Position numbers and translations under genes: made by a program. DNA of 64,000 nt from Lycium barbarum. Lineage: Eukaryota > Streptophyta > Magnoliopsida > Solanales > Solanaceae. Shown here one piece after another: positions 35,295 to 48,461 of this stretch. The DNA lies in contig NC_083341.1 of the NCBI RefSeq assembly GCF_019175385.1, forward strand, positions 89,926,321-89,990,320. Reading direction: 5' to 3'. Each line of letters opens with the position of its first letter. Position 1 is the stretch's first letter. Under the pieces are notes generated by a model. The model worked only from the letters and a program-made list of their open reading frames with translations, made no database searches and was not told the origin of the DNA.

Positions 35295-38200
35295 ATGCCT
35301 CCAAAGAAGGCGACAGCCGCCCAGAAGGGCAAGGCGGTAGTTGGAGAGACCAGTGAGATCCGGAGGATTACTAGGGCTTATACCCAATATGTTCCTGAGA
35401 TTAGGCTTCAGTCAGCGAGCTCTGCTACCCCGCCATTATCAGCGGAGCCTAGGGAAGCAGCAGTTGCAGATCGGGGGACGGCTCCACTGCTAGCTTCTGA
35501 GGTTCCAGCACCCGAGCCTCCAGCTCCCCAGCCAGGGGCGGAGGACAGGGCTATGAGAGACGCAGTCCAGTTATTGACCAGGTTAGTGTTGAAGCAGGCC
35601 CGCAGACACGGATTGGGAGGTGATTATGCGGACAGACATGATAGTTTGAGGGTCCGTGATTTCTTGACTTGTAACCACCTAGAGTTCTATGGGTCAAAGC
35701 CCGCAGAGGATCCACAGGATTTTATTCGACAGATGTTGCGTACTTTGCGGGTGACTAAATCCTCCGAGACTGAGTCGGTTCAATTGGCTTCATATCGGTT
35801 GCGTGACGTAGCGGTTAATTGGTATGAGTCCTGGGAGTTGTCCAGGGGTGAGGATGCCCCACCAGCAGTATGGGACGAGTTCGTGGAGGCTTTTCTGGGT
35901 CACTTTCTGCCTCCGGAGATGAGGCGAGCCAGAGTTGACAGATTTCTACACCTGAGGCAGAATGGCAGAAGTGTTCGAGATTATAGCCTCGAGTTTGATT
36001 CACTGGCTAGGTACGCGCCCACTATTGTAGCTGACATGGCAGATAGGGTGCATCGTTACGTAATGGGGCTGGATAATTACTTGATTGATAGTTGTATGGC
36101 AATGGCTTCTCAGCCCGGTATGGATATCGCTCGAGTGCAGGCATACGCCCAGGGGGTTGAGGATCGACAGAGAGGGCGTCGATTTGATAAGGAGCAGGAC
36201 AGGGGTCAGCATAAGAGATTTAGATCAGCTGGGTACTTTTCTGGTGACTTTCGGGGCAGGCAGCCCCAATAGCAGTATAGTAGATATTCTTCCCAGCCGG
36301 CACGGAGTGCAACTCCACGATTTACTGGTAGGAGGTTTGATAGCACGGGGTATTCGGGAGCTGGTCAAAGCTCCATGACTTCAGGTTCCCAGATGCACAG
36401 GAATACAGGCCAGATGAGACCACCTATACCTCCGTGTCCTCGATGTGGCAGACGCCATCCAAGGGAATGTCGTTTCATTACTGGTGCTTGTTTCTCTTGC
36501 GGCCGTTAGGGCCATACTATGAGGGAGTGTCGATTTGGGGGTGGTACAGGTGGCGCAGCTCAGCCTACGGGATAAGTTGCTGGTTCTTCCTCTTCGGTGG
36601 CTGGGCGCCCTATGGGGCAAGGTATTCCGACACCAGCAGGCCGTGGCAGAGGCCGTGGAGGGGCTTCCAGTTCTGGCGGTCCTTCAAACCGCATATATGC
36701 TTTAGCTAGCAGACAGGATCAGGAGGCGTCGCCAAATGTGGTTACAGGTATACTATCGATTTTCTCCCGAGATGTATATGCATTGATAGACCCAGGCTCC
36801 ACATTATCATATATTTCCCCTTTTGTTGCTAGTAAAATTGGGATAAAATCTGAATCTATAGAACCATTCGAGGTAGCTACACCAGTAGGGGATTTTATTT
36901 TAGCAAGACTAGTGTATAAAGATTGTTCGGTGGTTATATGTAATCGCTGCACCAAGGCAGATTTGATAGAACAAGACATGACTGAGTTCGATGTTATTAT
37001 GGGGATGGACTGGTTGGCTTCTTGTTATGCTAATGTTGACTTCAGAGGCAAAGTAGTTCGATTTCAGTTCCCAGGGGAACCAATTATAGAATGGAGGGGG
37101 AATACAGCATCGCCGAGAGGTAAGTTTATTTCATACCTCAAGGCAAGGAAAATGGTCAGAAAGGGCTATATTTATCATCTGGTTCGTGTGCATGACTTGA
37201 AAGCTGAGGCACCGACTCTTCAGACAGTCCCGGTAGTTAATGAATTTCCAGATGAACTTCTAGGCCCTTCTCCTGAGCGTGAGATAGAGTTCACTATAGA
37301 TGTATTGCCAGATACTCAGCCCATATCTATTCCTCTTTACAGAATGACACCTGCAGAATTGAAAGAATTGAAGGAGCAACTGAGAGGTCTATTAGAGAAG
37401 GGCTTCATTAGGCCCAGTACATCACCTTAGGGCGCACCAGTATTATTTGTAAGAAAGAAGGATGGGTCGCTGCGGATGTGTATTGATTATAGGCAGCTGA
37501 ACAAAGTAACAATAAAGAATAGATATCCCCTCCCCAGGATTGATGATTTATTTGACCAGTTGCAGGGTGCTAAATGTTTTTCAAAGATAGACTTGCGGTC
37601 AGGTTATCACCAGGTGCGGGTAAAGGAAGCAGACATTCCGAAGATTGAATTCAGGACCCGATACGGGTATTACGAGTTTAAAGTGATGTCTTTTGGGCTG
37701 ACCAATGCTCCAGCCGTGTTTATGGACTTGATGAACAGGGTGTTTAAGCCATTCCTCGACTTGTTCGTGATTGTATTTATTGATGATATTCTGGTCTATT
37801 CACGATCGGAAGAAGAGCATGCAGATCACTTGAGGACTGTACTTAAGGTCCTCCAGAATTAGAAATTATATGCTAAGTTCTCTAAATGTGAATTCTGGTT
37901 GACTTCAGTAGCATTTCTGGGGCACATTGTTGGAGCAGACGGTATTCGGGTAGACTCGCAGAAAATTGAGGCCGTCAAGACTTGGCCTAGACCAATGACG
38001 CCTACTGAGGTACGTAGCTTTCTGGGGCTAGCAGGATATTACAAGAGATTTTTAGAAATGTTTGCTTCGATTTCAGCGCCTTTATCAAGGCTAACACAGA
38101 AAGCGGCTAAATTCCAGTGGACCGATTCTTGTGAACGAAGTTTCCAATTATTGAAAGATAAGTTGACCACGGCTCCAGTTCTAGCTCTTCCTGAGGGGCC

Positions 38201-40147
38201 AGATGGCTATGTTATTTATTGTGATGCTTCCGGTGTTGGGTTGGGTTGCGTGTTGATGCAGCACGGCAGAGTTATTGCCTATGCCTCCAGACAGCTCAGG
38301 AAGCACGAGAGAAATTATCCTACCCATGACCTGGAGTTGGCGGCGGTGATACATGCCTTGAAGATATGGAGACATTATCTATATGGTGTGCATGTAGATA
38401 TTTATACATATCATAAGAGTCTCCAGTATATCTCTAAGCAGAAGGAGGTGAATTTACGGCAAAGGAGGTGGCTAGAGTTGCTGAAAGATTATGATGTCGA
38501 TATCCTATATCACCCAGGAAAGGATAACTTTGTAGCAGATGCACTCAACCATAAATATATGGGTAGTTTGGTAGGTGTACAGCCAGGAAGGAAAGAGATA
38601 GTCCATGAGATTCATCAGCTAGCTAGTCTTGGAGTTCGTTTGGCTGATTCTGATGATGGCAGAATTTTTATGCGAGGTGTTGCTGAGTCCTCTATTGTAG
38701 AAGAAGTGAAGAGACGTCAATATGAGGATCCCATTCTTGTACATTACAGAGACACAGCACTTCAGAAGGACGATACCCCATTCAAGATGTCATCTGATGG
38801 AGTACTACGATACAGAGACAGATTATGTGTACCTGAGGTTGCAGGATTACGACAGCAGGTAATGGGGGAGGCACACTATGCTCGTTATTCTGTTCACCCA
38901 ACAAAAATGTATCATGACCTTAGGTGTTTGTATTGGTGGGATGGTATGAAAAAGGACATAGCAGAATTCGTGGCCTGGTGTCCGAATTGCCAACAGGTCA
39001 AGATAGAGCACCAGAAGCCTGGAGGACTACTGCAGGAGATGGAGATTCGGACCTGGAAATGGGAGGTAATTAATATGGATTTCGTCACAGGTCTACCTCG
39101 CACTCCACGGAAATATGACTCTGTCTGGGTTATTGTTGATAGATTGACAAAATCAGCCCACTTTCTTCCAGTCAGGACTATATATTCAGCTGAGGATTAT
39201 GCCATATTGTATCTTAAGGAGATAGTGAGACTTCATGGGGTTCCCACAGTATTATCTCGGATAGAGGGGCCCAGTTTACAACTAATTTCTGGAGATCCTT
39301 CCAGGAGGGATTGGGGACACAGGTGAGTAGTCTCAGCATAGTATTTCACCCTCAGACTGACGGACAGGCCGAGCGAACCATCCAGACATTACAAGACATG
39401 TTACGGGCCTGTGTTATTGATTTTAGAGGTAGCTGGGATGATCACTTGCCGCTTATTGAGTTTGCTTATAATAACAGTTACCATTCTAGTATCCAGATGG
39501 CACCGTACGAGGCTTTATATGGCAGAAAGTGCAGATCACCCATAGGCTGGTTTGATGTTGGTGAGACTAAGTTGATAGGCCCAGATATGGTTCAGCAGGC
39601 TGTCGATAAGGTGAAGCTTATTCAGGAAAGGTTACTGGCAGCCCAGAGTCGGCAGAAGTCATATGCAGATAATCGACGTCGACACTTGGAATTTCAGGTT
39701 GGCGATTGGGTGTTCTTGAAGGTGTCACCCGTGAAGGGTGTTATGAGATTCAGCAAGAAAGGGAAGTTGAGCCCGAGATACATTGGACCTTATCAGGTTA
39801 TCCGTAAGGTAGGCCAAGTTGCCTACGAGTTAGATCTACCAGCGGATTTACAAGCAGTACATCCAGTCTTCCATGTGTCAATGCTTCGGAAGTATATAGG
39901 CGATCCTTCCAGGGTGTTTCCTGCAGATGATATCCAGGTAAGAGAGGAGCTATCATACGAAGAGCAGCCTGTAGCCATACTTGATCGACAAATCAGAAGG
40001 TTGCGAACAAAAGATGCGGCGTCGGTTAAAGTGTTGTGGCGGAACAATAATAGGGAGGAGATGACTTGCGAGGCTGAAGAGGAGATGAAAAAGAAATATC
40101 CTCACTTGTTTTCCACGCCTACAGGTAATCTAAACCCCCTTGCTTGA
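35295..40147 (+). pseudogene. Element D gag-pol polyprotein, five stops and one frameshift
   Basis: ATG at 35295 (MPPKKATAAQKGKAV). Gag has EFYGSKPAEDPQDFIR and YSLEFDSLARYAPTIVAD. The knuckle CFSCGR-GHTMREC is cut by TAG at 36507-36509, with other stops at 36270-36272, 36573-36575, 37428-37430 and 37860-37862, all in one frame. Protease DPGSTLSY is near 36789. RT has [10 protein letters not shown] and [10 protein letters not shown]. In RNase H the Asp of YTDHKSL is Tyr (YTYHKSL, near 38407). Integrase retains CPNCQQ and [10 protein letters not shown], but two residues are missing in the [10 protein letters not shown] segment. A one-base loss near 39250 destroys the second catalytic block. 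The C-terminal part resumes in another frame to 40147 with the chromodomain-like tail. Confidence 0.93.
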
Positions 40148-40255
40148 TTGTGTTAATTGTCTGCTCAATCTATATGTTAGCGATAAGGAACACCCTTCCC
40201 AAGACTCTTATAGAACCCAACGGGATAAAAATTGACATTCAAGGACGAATGTTCT

Positions 40256-40269
40256 AAAGGGGGGGAGGA
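40256..40269 (+). other. Polypurine tract of element D
   Basis: aagggggggaggа-type purine run (A2G8 followed by gagga) directly before the 3' LTR, after acattcaaggacgaatgt. Confidence 0.9.
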
Positions 40270-43168
40270 TGTTATATCCCATATTTTCATACATTGGGAC
40301 GTTTTCATACAAGACTATTTTAAGATACGAAGTAGAGACTTTAACTTCCGGTTTCATTTCAAGTCACAAGTTACCTATAAATTTCGTTTGGTATAGAAGC
40401 ATTAATGGAAAATTGGGATTAAATTAACCATGATTAGATTATTAAGTGGGATTAAAAAACCAAATCAGTCCATAAAATAAGCCATAGTGGCTCATTTCCA
40501 CGTTTACAAAATTTGAGTGGGACACATGTCCAAATCATGTAATGCATATATATATAACAAATTCTGATTCATTCATCACTAACTAGCTCATTTCCACATT
40601 TACAAAGCAAAAAAAAAAAATTAAGAGATAGAGAAAGAGGCTCTCGGCTACAAGCTGGCTGAGAATAACCTTCTCCAAATTGATCCAAAAATCAGTTTCT
40701 TAAGCAATTCAACTCCCTTGAAGATGTGTATTAACGTGTAGCATTCATTGGAATAGCAAGAACAAGTGTTAAAATTCAAGAAGTGAAAGTGAAGGGCAAG
40801 CCGATTGAAGGGTTTAGTTACAAGGTAAGAATTGATCCCTTCTCATGTGTTTTATGGTGAATTGAATGTTTATGATTGTGCATGTTGGTATTGGACTGTT
40901 TTTCTTGAAGTTGAAGTGCGTCGTGTGCTATAGACCTAGGTGAAATGATGCTTAATCTTCTTGCACATGTATTGGGAATGAATTGAATGTGTTGTAGTAT
41001 GGATAAATGGATGAAAATCATGAAGTTGTTATAGTTGTGTTGAAGACGTGTAGGGGACTGCTTTAGGAGAAGTTATGGACTGTTTTGTGTCATGTTTTAA
41101 TTTTTGTTGTTATGGACATTGTGGTGTATTGTATGCATTATGGAAAGATGAATTGGGGTGAAAAAGAAATGAATTATGTTGAAGTAGGAAAACAGTCCCA
41201 AACCGTGGACTGTTTTAATGATAGGAGTGGATTAGTGCGTTTTGAATGTTGATTGTTGTTATGAACGTATAGTGAAAGTGAAGCTTAATGATTCAAGTTG
41301 AAATTGAAATGGTTTGTGGGCTGTTGTAAGAATAAATATAATGCTAAAACAGTTCCAATAATCGTATAAGTAATGTTGTAACCGTGTTGTTGTCGTTGTA
41401 GTTGAAGTTGGAAAACTGCGAATTGAAAATGGTAATGTTGTGCGTGCTGTTTGGCCGTGAATAGGGGACTGTTTTGAATGATGTACGGACTGTCCAAAGT
41501 TCCCTTAAGTCATGTTTAACCAAATTCGGATTGATACTTGAAAGTATGATTAGCAATATTAGTTTGTAGTACTAGTTGGTTTGAATACGAACGAAACGTC
41601 ATCTAAATGTTAGAAAGGGATTGTTAACGTTAAAATACATATTGAATTCCCTCGTAGACTAATTGTAGCTCTTGATATCTTGATATAGGATAAGTACTAT
41701 TGGGCAGCAAGTACAAGTTATAATACGACTAACCGCTAAAGGTATGTAAAGCCTCTTCCTTCTTTCTTTTGGCATGTCCTAGACGTATGTAAGAAGTGGT
41801 ATGAACCTTGGGGTAAATTCTACTCTCTAGTTCCAAGCATGACGTATGATTCTATTCATTACGTAATGTTATGGTCACGAGCCTACCATATGATTGACTA
41901 ATGAATGATGTATAGAAGTTCCTACTCTTAAAGAATTGCATAATTAGAGGCATACTTGCCTATCAAAAGTTACACCACGTTAAATTGATACATGTACATA
42001 AAATCTGCAACGTTCCTTGCTATAGTTTGTAATGAGATTTAAAAACAAGAACTGAATATGATTATAATCCTGACACTTGAGAGCTGGTTAGTTACTTATC
42101 TATTGAGTCTCTAAAGATGATTTGCATGTATGTGGATGCTTATTATTCTGCTCGTGCTTACCGCTATATCGTTCACTGAGTCCCGGGCCAGGACACGTTT
42201 TCGTGCCCATATTTATTACATTATTCACCGAGTCCCTCACTAGAGGGCTGGGACACGTTTAATATATATGATGATATGATGATATGATGATATGATGGTA
42301 TGATGACATGATGAGATGGGGATGGCGGCCAGGAGGGCATATGTTCATTATTCACCGAGTCCCTCACTAAAGGGCCGGGACACGTTATATATGTTATATA
42401 CAGAATGATTATTCAGCTTTGATTACAAAACTCTATATTGATATTGATATGAGAACGATACAGATGAATTATGTTCAAAGGCAAGTTTTATGAATTTCTA
42501 TTTGTTGCATTGGGTCCTACACACCTTGTCTCAGTATGAGTCTATTACTATATTTCATGCTTTACATGCTCTGTACATATTTCGTACTGACCCCCTTTCT
42601 TCGGGGGGCTGCGTTCATGCCCGCACGTACAGACGCTCGTTTCGGAGATCCGCCAGCCTAGGATATCTATTCAGCTACTTTGGAGTGCTCCTTTATTCCG
42701 GAGCCTAGCTTGTGGTATAACTCCCTTTTGTTGCATATGTGTGTGTTTATTCGGGGTATGACGGGGCCCTATCCTGTCATATGATATTGTCAGTACTCTT
42801 AGAGGTTTGTGGACATTTGTGTGGGTCTGTATATAGCTGTTGTTGCATTGTATGAATACGACTTATGTTTGGGGCGTACCCATTCGTAATGGCAGCCTTG
42901 TCGGCTTGCATATATATATATATGTTTGGGATGTTGCGTGTAGTGGCAGCCTTGTCGGCTTGCGTAGATATATATATGTTGTTGTTGTTGATGATCGTAA
43001 CCCCTCAGGAGACAGGTGCCTACGACATACAGAATTGTGACAGCTTGAAAATAACGTCCTGCCTTTCTATACAAATAAGTTCATAATATGCTGGTTATAA
43101 AAGATTATAGTTAACAGGGGATATGAGTGTCCAACTCGGGCACTAGTCGACGGGGTTGGGTCGTGACA
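40270..43168 (+). repeat. 3' LTR of element D
   Basis: 2899 bp, same termini as the 5' copy. In the palindrome region one arm has changed (ctgtac in place of cagtac, near 42571), and near the end cactagtcgacggggttggg lacks part of the 5' copy's gtcacggcctacgggg. Confidence 0.94.
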
Positions 43169-43173
43169 AAAAG
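43169..43173 (+). repeat. Target-site duplication of element D, right copy (AAAAG)
   Basis: AAAAG directly after the LTR end; identical to 32157-32161. Confidence 0.95.
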
Positions 43174-44739
43174 AAAGAGATGGCCCGTGAGCTTAAACAG
43201 TTAGCGAGCCTAGGAGTCCGAGTAGTGGACTCAGGTAGCAGCGGAGCTACTATTAAGAATTCAACAGTTTCATCGCTAGTAGCGTAAGTAAAAGAGCGAA
43301 AATATGAGGATCCCATGCTAATGCAGTACAGAGATACACTCCCTCATAAGGAGGAGTCATCATTTGATATTTCGGAAGACGGAGTTCTCCGATGTCGAGG
43401 CAGGTTATGTGTTTCCGATGTGGTAGGTCTACGTCACCAAATATTGAGGGAAGCTCATTGTTCCCGTTACTCCGTTCACCCCGGAGCGACGCAAATGTAT
43501 CATGATCTTAAGTCTATATACTGGTGGAATGGAATGAAGAAAGATATAGCAGAATTCGTAGCTGAGTGTCCTAATTGCCAACAAGTGAAGATTGAACACC
43601 AAAAGCCGGGTGGATTATTGCAAGCTATAGAAACTCCAACTTGGAAGTGGGAAGTGATTAATATGGATTTCATTACAGGGTTACCCCGTTCTCGACGTAA
43701 GTATGACTCCATATGGGTGATTGTGGATAGACTCACAAAGTCAGCTCATTTCTTACCGGTCAAGACGACCTATGTGGCAAAGGATTATGCGAAGCTTTAT
43801 CTTAAAGAGATAGTGAAACTCCATGGCGTTCCAGTATCTATTATCTCCGATAGAGGGACCCAGTTTACAGCCATGTTTTGGAGATCGTTCCAAGAGGGTT
43901 TAGGGACCCAAGTGCGCCTTAGCACGGCATTTCACCCCCAGACCGATGGGCAAGCTGAACGTACTATTCAGACTTTTGAAGATATGTTACGGGCATGTAT
44001 GATATATTTTGGAGGAAATTGGGATGACCATTTGCCACTCATTGAGTTTTCTTACAATAACAGTTATCATTCTAGCATTCAAATGGCACCGTATGAAGCT
44101 CTATATGGGCGAAAGTGTAGATCCCCAATTGGGTGGTTTGAAACCGGAGAAGCTAAGTTGATAGGGCCAGACTTGGTCCAGCAAGCAATAGAGAAAGTTA
44201 AGCTCATCCAAGATCGGTTGCTAGTGGCCCAAAGTCATCAAAAGTCCTATGCGGATAATCGTCGAAGAGACTTAGAGTTCGAAGTGAAGGATTGGGTATT
44301 CTTGAAAGTGTCGCCGATGAAGGGCTTAATGAGATTTGGAAAAAAGGGGAAGCTCAGTCCCCGGTATATTGGGTCATACGAAATTGTACGCAAGATAGGC
44401 AAAGTGGCCTATGAGTTAAATCTACCTCCAGACTTGGAGTCAGTTCATCCAGTATTTCATGTTTCGATGCTTCGGAAATGTGTTGGAGATCCTACTAGGA
44501 TCGTCCTAGTGAATGATGTGCAAGTAACAGAGAAATTGACTTATGAAGAGATACCCATTGCCATACTAGATAGGCAAGTACGGAGACTTAGAAACAAAGA
44601 AGTGGCCTCAGTTAAGGTCTTATGGAGGAACAATAATCGAGAGGAAATGACGTGGGAAGCAGAAGAGAGTATGCAATCCAAATACCCACACCTATTTCAG
44701 CCCTTGGAAGAAGTACAAAATGAGACGTCGAGATCATAA
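43174..44739 (+). pseudogene. Element E pol, second part: integrase and chromodomain-like tail
   Basis: It continues E's frame exactly after removal of D and one TSD copy ([17 protein letters not shown]). A TAA lies at 43285-43287 before VKERKYEDP. From 43315 the frame is open for 474 codons. The integrase zinc region has H..H and CPNCQQ. The catalytic triad blocks are [22 protein letters not shown] and HPQTDGQAERT. The [17 protein letters not shown] block and the tail [19 protein letters not shown] follow, ending at TAA 44737-44739. The integrase catalytic residues are intact, unlike those of H. Confidence 0.92.
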
Positions 44740-44941
44740 GGTATGCATGTTTTCCTTTTATGCTTTTGGGTCGTGTGTGGCCAATTTTTATGTTATTATA
44801 TAGTGGCCCTGTGTGGCATCGATATTATAGGCTGTTCTGGCAGGATGACAGTGCCATAATGTAGGGGAAACTTTGGCGAAATTTTTCTAGAATCCCCGAA
44901 CACTTTAACATTCGAGGACGAATGTTCTTAAGGGGGGAGAA
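44740..44941 (+). other. Element E 3' non-coding region and polypurine tract
   Basis: About 190 bp between the pol stop and taaggggggagaa (44929-44941). It includes gtggccctgtgtggcat and ggggaaactttggcga, phrases also found near the start of F's interior. Confidence 0.85.
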
Positions 44942-45179
44942 TGTTACACCTCGGAAAATTTTCCGTTGGTACGCAAGTGGATGAACTAGTGATGAATATG
45001 AGTGCGTGATGTCTATGAGCAAGAAACGACGTTTGATGACCTTAGGCGAGATTTCGAAAGTATCCGATGTGAGACGAGGAAGTTGGCTAAGTTAAGATGG
45101 GATACAAGGTGAGCAATGCATGAGCATGGACGGGGGTGATTAAAATAAGAAGTCTAAGAAATATGGGAAGTTGCAGAAT

Positions 45180-45460
45180 TGCAACTGCCTAGTGGTCGTA
45201 AATCGCAAAATACGGACCGTAAATTGCAATACGTTCCGTAAACTGGCAGTCGTAAACTGCCATGCGAGGTTTAAACTTTCTGCCCAGTCAAGAAATGGTA
45301 AAATACGACCAGGTGGACGGACTGTAAAGTGATTTACGGCCCGTAAACCATGGTCGTAAACCACCATGAAGGCAGCCTAGCTTCTGGTTCTGGAAATGGT
45401 TAAATACGCCCATGGAGGACGAGCCGTATAGTGGAATACGGGCTGTAAACCACGATGGAC
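45180..45460 (+). repeat. Cluster of cgtaaa/tttacg palindromes in LTR E
   Basis: At least ten cgtaaa, atacgg or tacgacc motifs, including the near-perfect palindrome tttacggcccgtaaa (45333-45347) and the paired ggcagtcgtaaactgcc. They lie upstream of the likely transcription start region. Confidence 0.75.
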
Positions 45461-46804
45461 GACCACTGTTCACCCAACACAGATTTTTCAATTCATTAAA
45501 TATGAGAATCAAGACTTGTCTTATTTCATTTACAACATTACACCACTTCTCTCTAAAACTTCTCTCTACATTTATTATGTGAGTTTTCAAGGATTATAAG
45601 CCATCAATAACATTAAGACAAAGGAATCAAGGATAAGGGAATCATCAAGGATCATCCAAGTCAAGAAATCCAAATGGAGAAAAACTAGGGTTTTGCTCAA
45701 AGAGGAGTATTATCAACCAAAGCTTGTTCCTACAACTTCTAAGGTAAGATTCATGATTTTTACAAGATGTTTAAGGTATTGGAGAATTAAAATACATGGA
45801 TTGTAGATAATGTGGTCAACTAGGTCATGAATGGTGAATGGTGACATTTTGAGGAATAGTTTGAATTGAATTATTAATGTTGTTGTGTTACGATATGAAT
45901 GTATTATAAATGGTACTAACATCATGAACTAGACACTTTAGACGAATGGACGAAGTTGGAGGTCATGACCATAAATATGGGAGAATTAGAAGCAAATTGA
46001 GAAATCAAGGTAATGTGAATGACTAATGGCCATTGTTATGATATTAATGAAGGTATAGATGCTAGCATTGGAAGGAAACATGCAAGTGTAGAATAGTCCG
46101 ATGAAAAGGTATGTAAGGCTAACCCTTCTTTCATAAGGCATGGTTCTTGGCCAAATTTCCAATTCCTCTATATGAGTATGTTGTATTCAAATGATTGACA
46201 CTCCGAGCTCATAAGCTCACGATCCTTAACATGTACTACGATTGTACTACGCCCCTCATATGACGAGTAAGCCTAAGATATGGATGTAGCAATAATGACG
46301 ATGATAGTGATGACGATGATAATAATAATGATGCTAAAGGTGTCATTATAGCCTATGAAGGGCTATAATGACACCCCGAGCTTATAATGCCAGGTATAAT
46401 ATATGTATATGGAGGTATGTATGTATATGACTATGTATGAAGTATGTATACGATTACGTAACGCGCGCACACCTCTGCAGATGGTACGGATAACCCTGAA
46501 GCCTTGGTAGGGCCAGGTAGAAATAACATTGAGCCTTGGTTGGCTAAGTACGTATAAAACACCGAACCTTATGGTCGGGCAAGCTATGTATGTATATAAG
46601 TGTATGGCTATGTATATAATATGAATATGAATGTGAAAAGACTATGTATACGAATGCGAATAAGGACATGTATATGAATATGAGCACAAGTATGGTACGA
46701 CTACTATTATGGAATACGGACGATGACGTAGGTGTACAAATACGTATGAAAAATGGAAAGTCCCACGAAAGGCAGGTAAGTGTTATGACGATGATATTAT
46801 TGTC

Positions 46805-46805
<1 letters not shown>

Positions 46806-46837
<32 letters not shown>
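46806..46837 (+). repeat. Poly-C tract (32 C)
   Basis: Uninterrupted run of 32 cytosines inside LTR E. The exact length is prone to sequencing or assembly error. Confidence 0.9.
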
Positions 46838-46840
<3 letters not shown>

Positions 46841-47401
46841 TATGCTATTTCATATGTTGTTCGGGATGCCTATTTATTGATGTTGCTCATGCTTTACATA
46901 CTCAGTACATTCTTCATACTGATGTCCTTTTGTTTGTGGACGCTGCGTCATGCCCGCAGGTGCACAGGGAGACAGACTTGATCCATAGCTGCCTATTCGG
47001 AGATTACATAGAGAGCTCCATTTCCTTCGGAGCCGTATTTTTTGGGTACTCATTCTTTTGTGTATATAATTATGGGCATAGCGAGGTCCTGTCCCGCTAA
47101 TGTGATATGTCATACTCTTAGAGGCTCGTAGTCATGTGTATGTGGGTAGAGATGTTCAGCCATGTCGGCCCATGTTTTGTATATCTTTTGTTGGCCTCGT
47201 CGGCCTTGTACTTATGATGTGGCATAGATGCCTATGATATGTTAAATGATGATGGTCGTCTAATGGGACCAATATGATTAACGATAAGAAAAGCACGAAT
47301 TGACTTATGGTTCACCTAGATGTTATGTTATGTACGATAAGGGGGTGCCCGGGTGGGGTAGCACCGGGTGATCGTCGCGGCCCCCTAGCCGGGTCGTGAC
47401 A

Positions 47402-47406
47402 AACGT
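47402..47406 (+). repeat. Target-site duplication of element E, right copy (AACGT)
   Basis: AACGT directly after the LTR end; identical to 22502-22506. Confidence 0.93.
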
Positions 47407-48461
47407 ACTCCGAGAGGTGATGAAAAGAGTAAGAAGGGTCTGTAAGCTGACTAGGGAATAAGTATAAAGGATAATATGGATTACAAATAGGGAAATCTTA
47501 GCATTAGAAAAGATGAAAGTTTTAACCAGAAGAGTAATTATAGGGAGTTCAATGATCTCCAAAGGAAAGGGAGATAGTGTGCTTATGGATAGCAAGACAT
47601 CAGTGCTACTTGAGACTAGAAAGCACCTCGCAAATCATGGAGTCACAAGTTGCCGATCATATCAAATGTGCCAGTATATGCTATAGAACCATATAGACAA
47701 TCATCATGATGCATGGGCCGAGAAAAATAGTGCAAAGACAATGATAGGGAGTCAAAGAAGAGCATAGGCTAATTTAAGTCTCAAATGATCACCGGTACAA
47801 GAGAATCAAGGACTTAAGAAGAAATCATTCTCGTATCAAAAGGATGTTATGATTATGTAGGATTTTATCTTATTTCCATGTTTATGAGTTTATATGGCAA
47901 TTATGCTAAAACTAAATAGAGGAAATTGTAGGAAAAGTTCAAGTATGAATAGAATGATATTGTAAGGAATTAAAGAGCCCGACTAAGGAATTAAAAGGAG
48001 ATGATAAGGTATGTATATAAGGTCAACGAGTACAAAAAGGGATAATCTAAAATAGCACCAAAGAAGCAAGCAAGGAAGAGTGCCATATCTGAACAAGGGA
48101 ATTTATCTACTAGTAGAGAAACAAGGAGCAAAGCAAAAGAGTACAACAATTAAGAGTGCTCACAGATTGGCAGGGAGCCGTAGCAATCATGAGTTAAGAC
48201 CATCTTAAGGGCAACAGGTCCCAGGACAGTAACTAAATATCAGTTGATCACTGAGTACATACATAAGAACATGAGGATATGGAAATAATGAATGAGTTCG
48301 ACAGAGAATTGGGAGGATATAAAAGAAGACTAATGAGCCTATAGTATAAGAGCATGGAGAGCAGGAACTAAAGGAGGACAACCATTTCAAGAAACTAATA
48401 AAAACATCATAAGCTCGCAAGCTACAACATTTGAGGATGAATGTTCCTAGAGGGGGAAGGA
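47407..48461 (+). other. Element F interior, second part, with polypurine tract
   Basis: Purine-rich, no gene. It continues the interior of F after the E insertion and ends with acatttgaggatgaatgttc and the tract agagggggaagga (about 48449-48461). Confidence 0.75.

Larger units (their letters stand above)
32162..43168 (+). mobile_element. Element D: full-length Tekay/Del-type retrotransposon, coding region broken
   Basis: LTRs at 32162-35089 and 40270-43168, Met-tRNA primer site, gag-pol 35295-40147, polypurine tract, and a perfect TSD AAAAG. It is inserted in the RNase H to integrase linker of E's pol. The LTR copies are very similar apart from some indels near their starts (taaactaaacgcaacaagtt is present only in the 5' copy). 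Five stops and one frameshift make it non-autonomous now. Confidence 0.95.
22507..47401 (+). mobile_element. Element E: gypsy chromovirus, interrupted by elements C and D
   Basis: 5' LTR fragment 22507-22621, pol from 30977 (RT onward), 3' LTR 44942-47401, and matching TSDs. Its gag, protease, primer site, early RT and about 2.3 kb of 5' LTR are missing, replaced by element C and an 8-bp filler. D splits its pol at 32161 with duplication AAAAG. Its LTR (2460 bp, starting tgttacacctcgg) is unlike those of B, C, D and H. Confidence 0.9.
44942..47401 (+). repeat. 3' LTR of element E
   Basis: 2460 bp, tgttacacctcggaaaattt to gggtcgtgaca. It holds a cluster of cgtaaa palindromes (45180-45460), a 32-C tract (46806-46837) and a weak version of the palindrome cagtacattcttcatactg (46903-46921). 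Confidence 0.92.

Noticed and set aside
46644..46880. 78-codon plus-strand frame with a proline run
   Set aside because: The proline run is the poly-C tract of LTR E.
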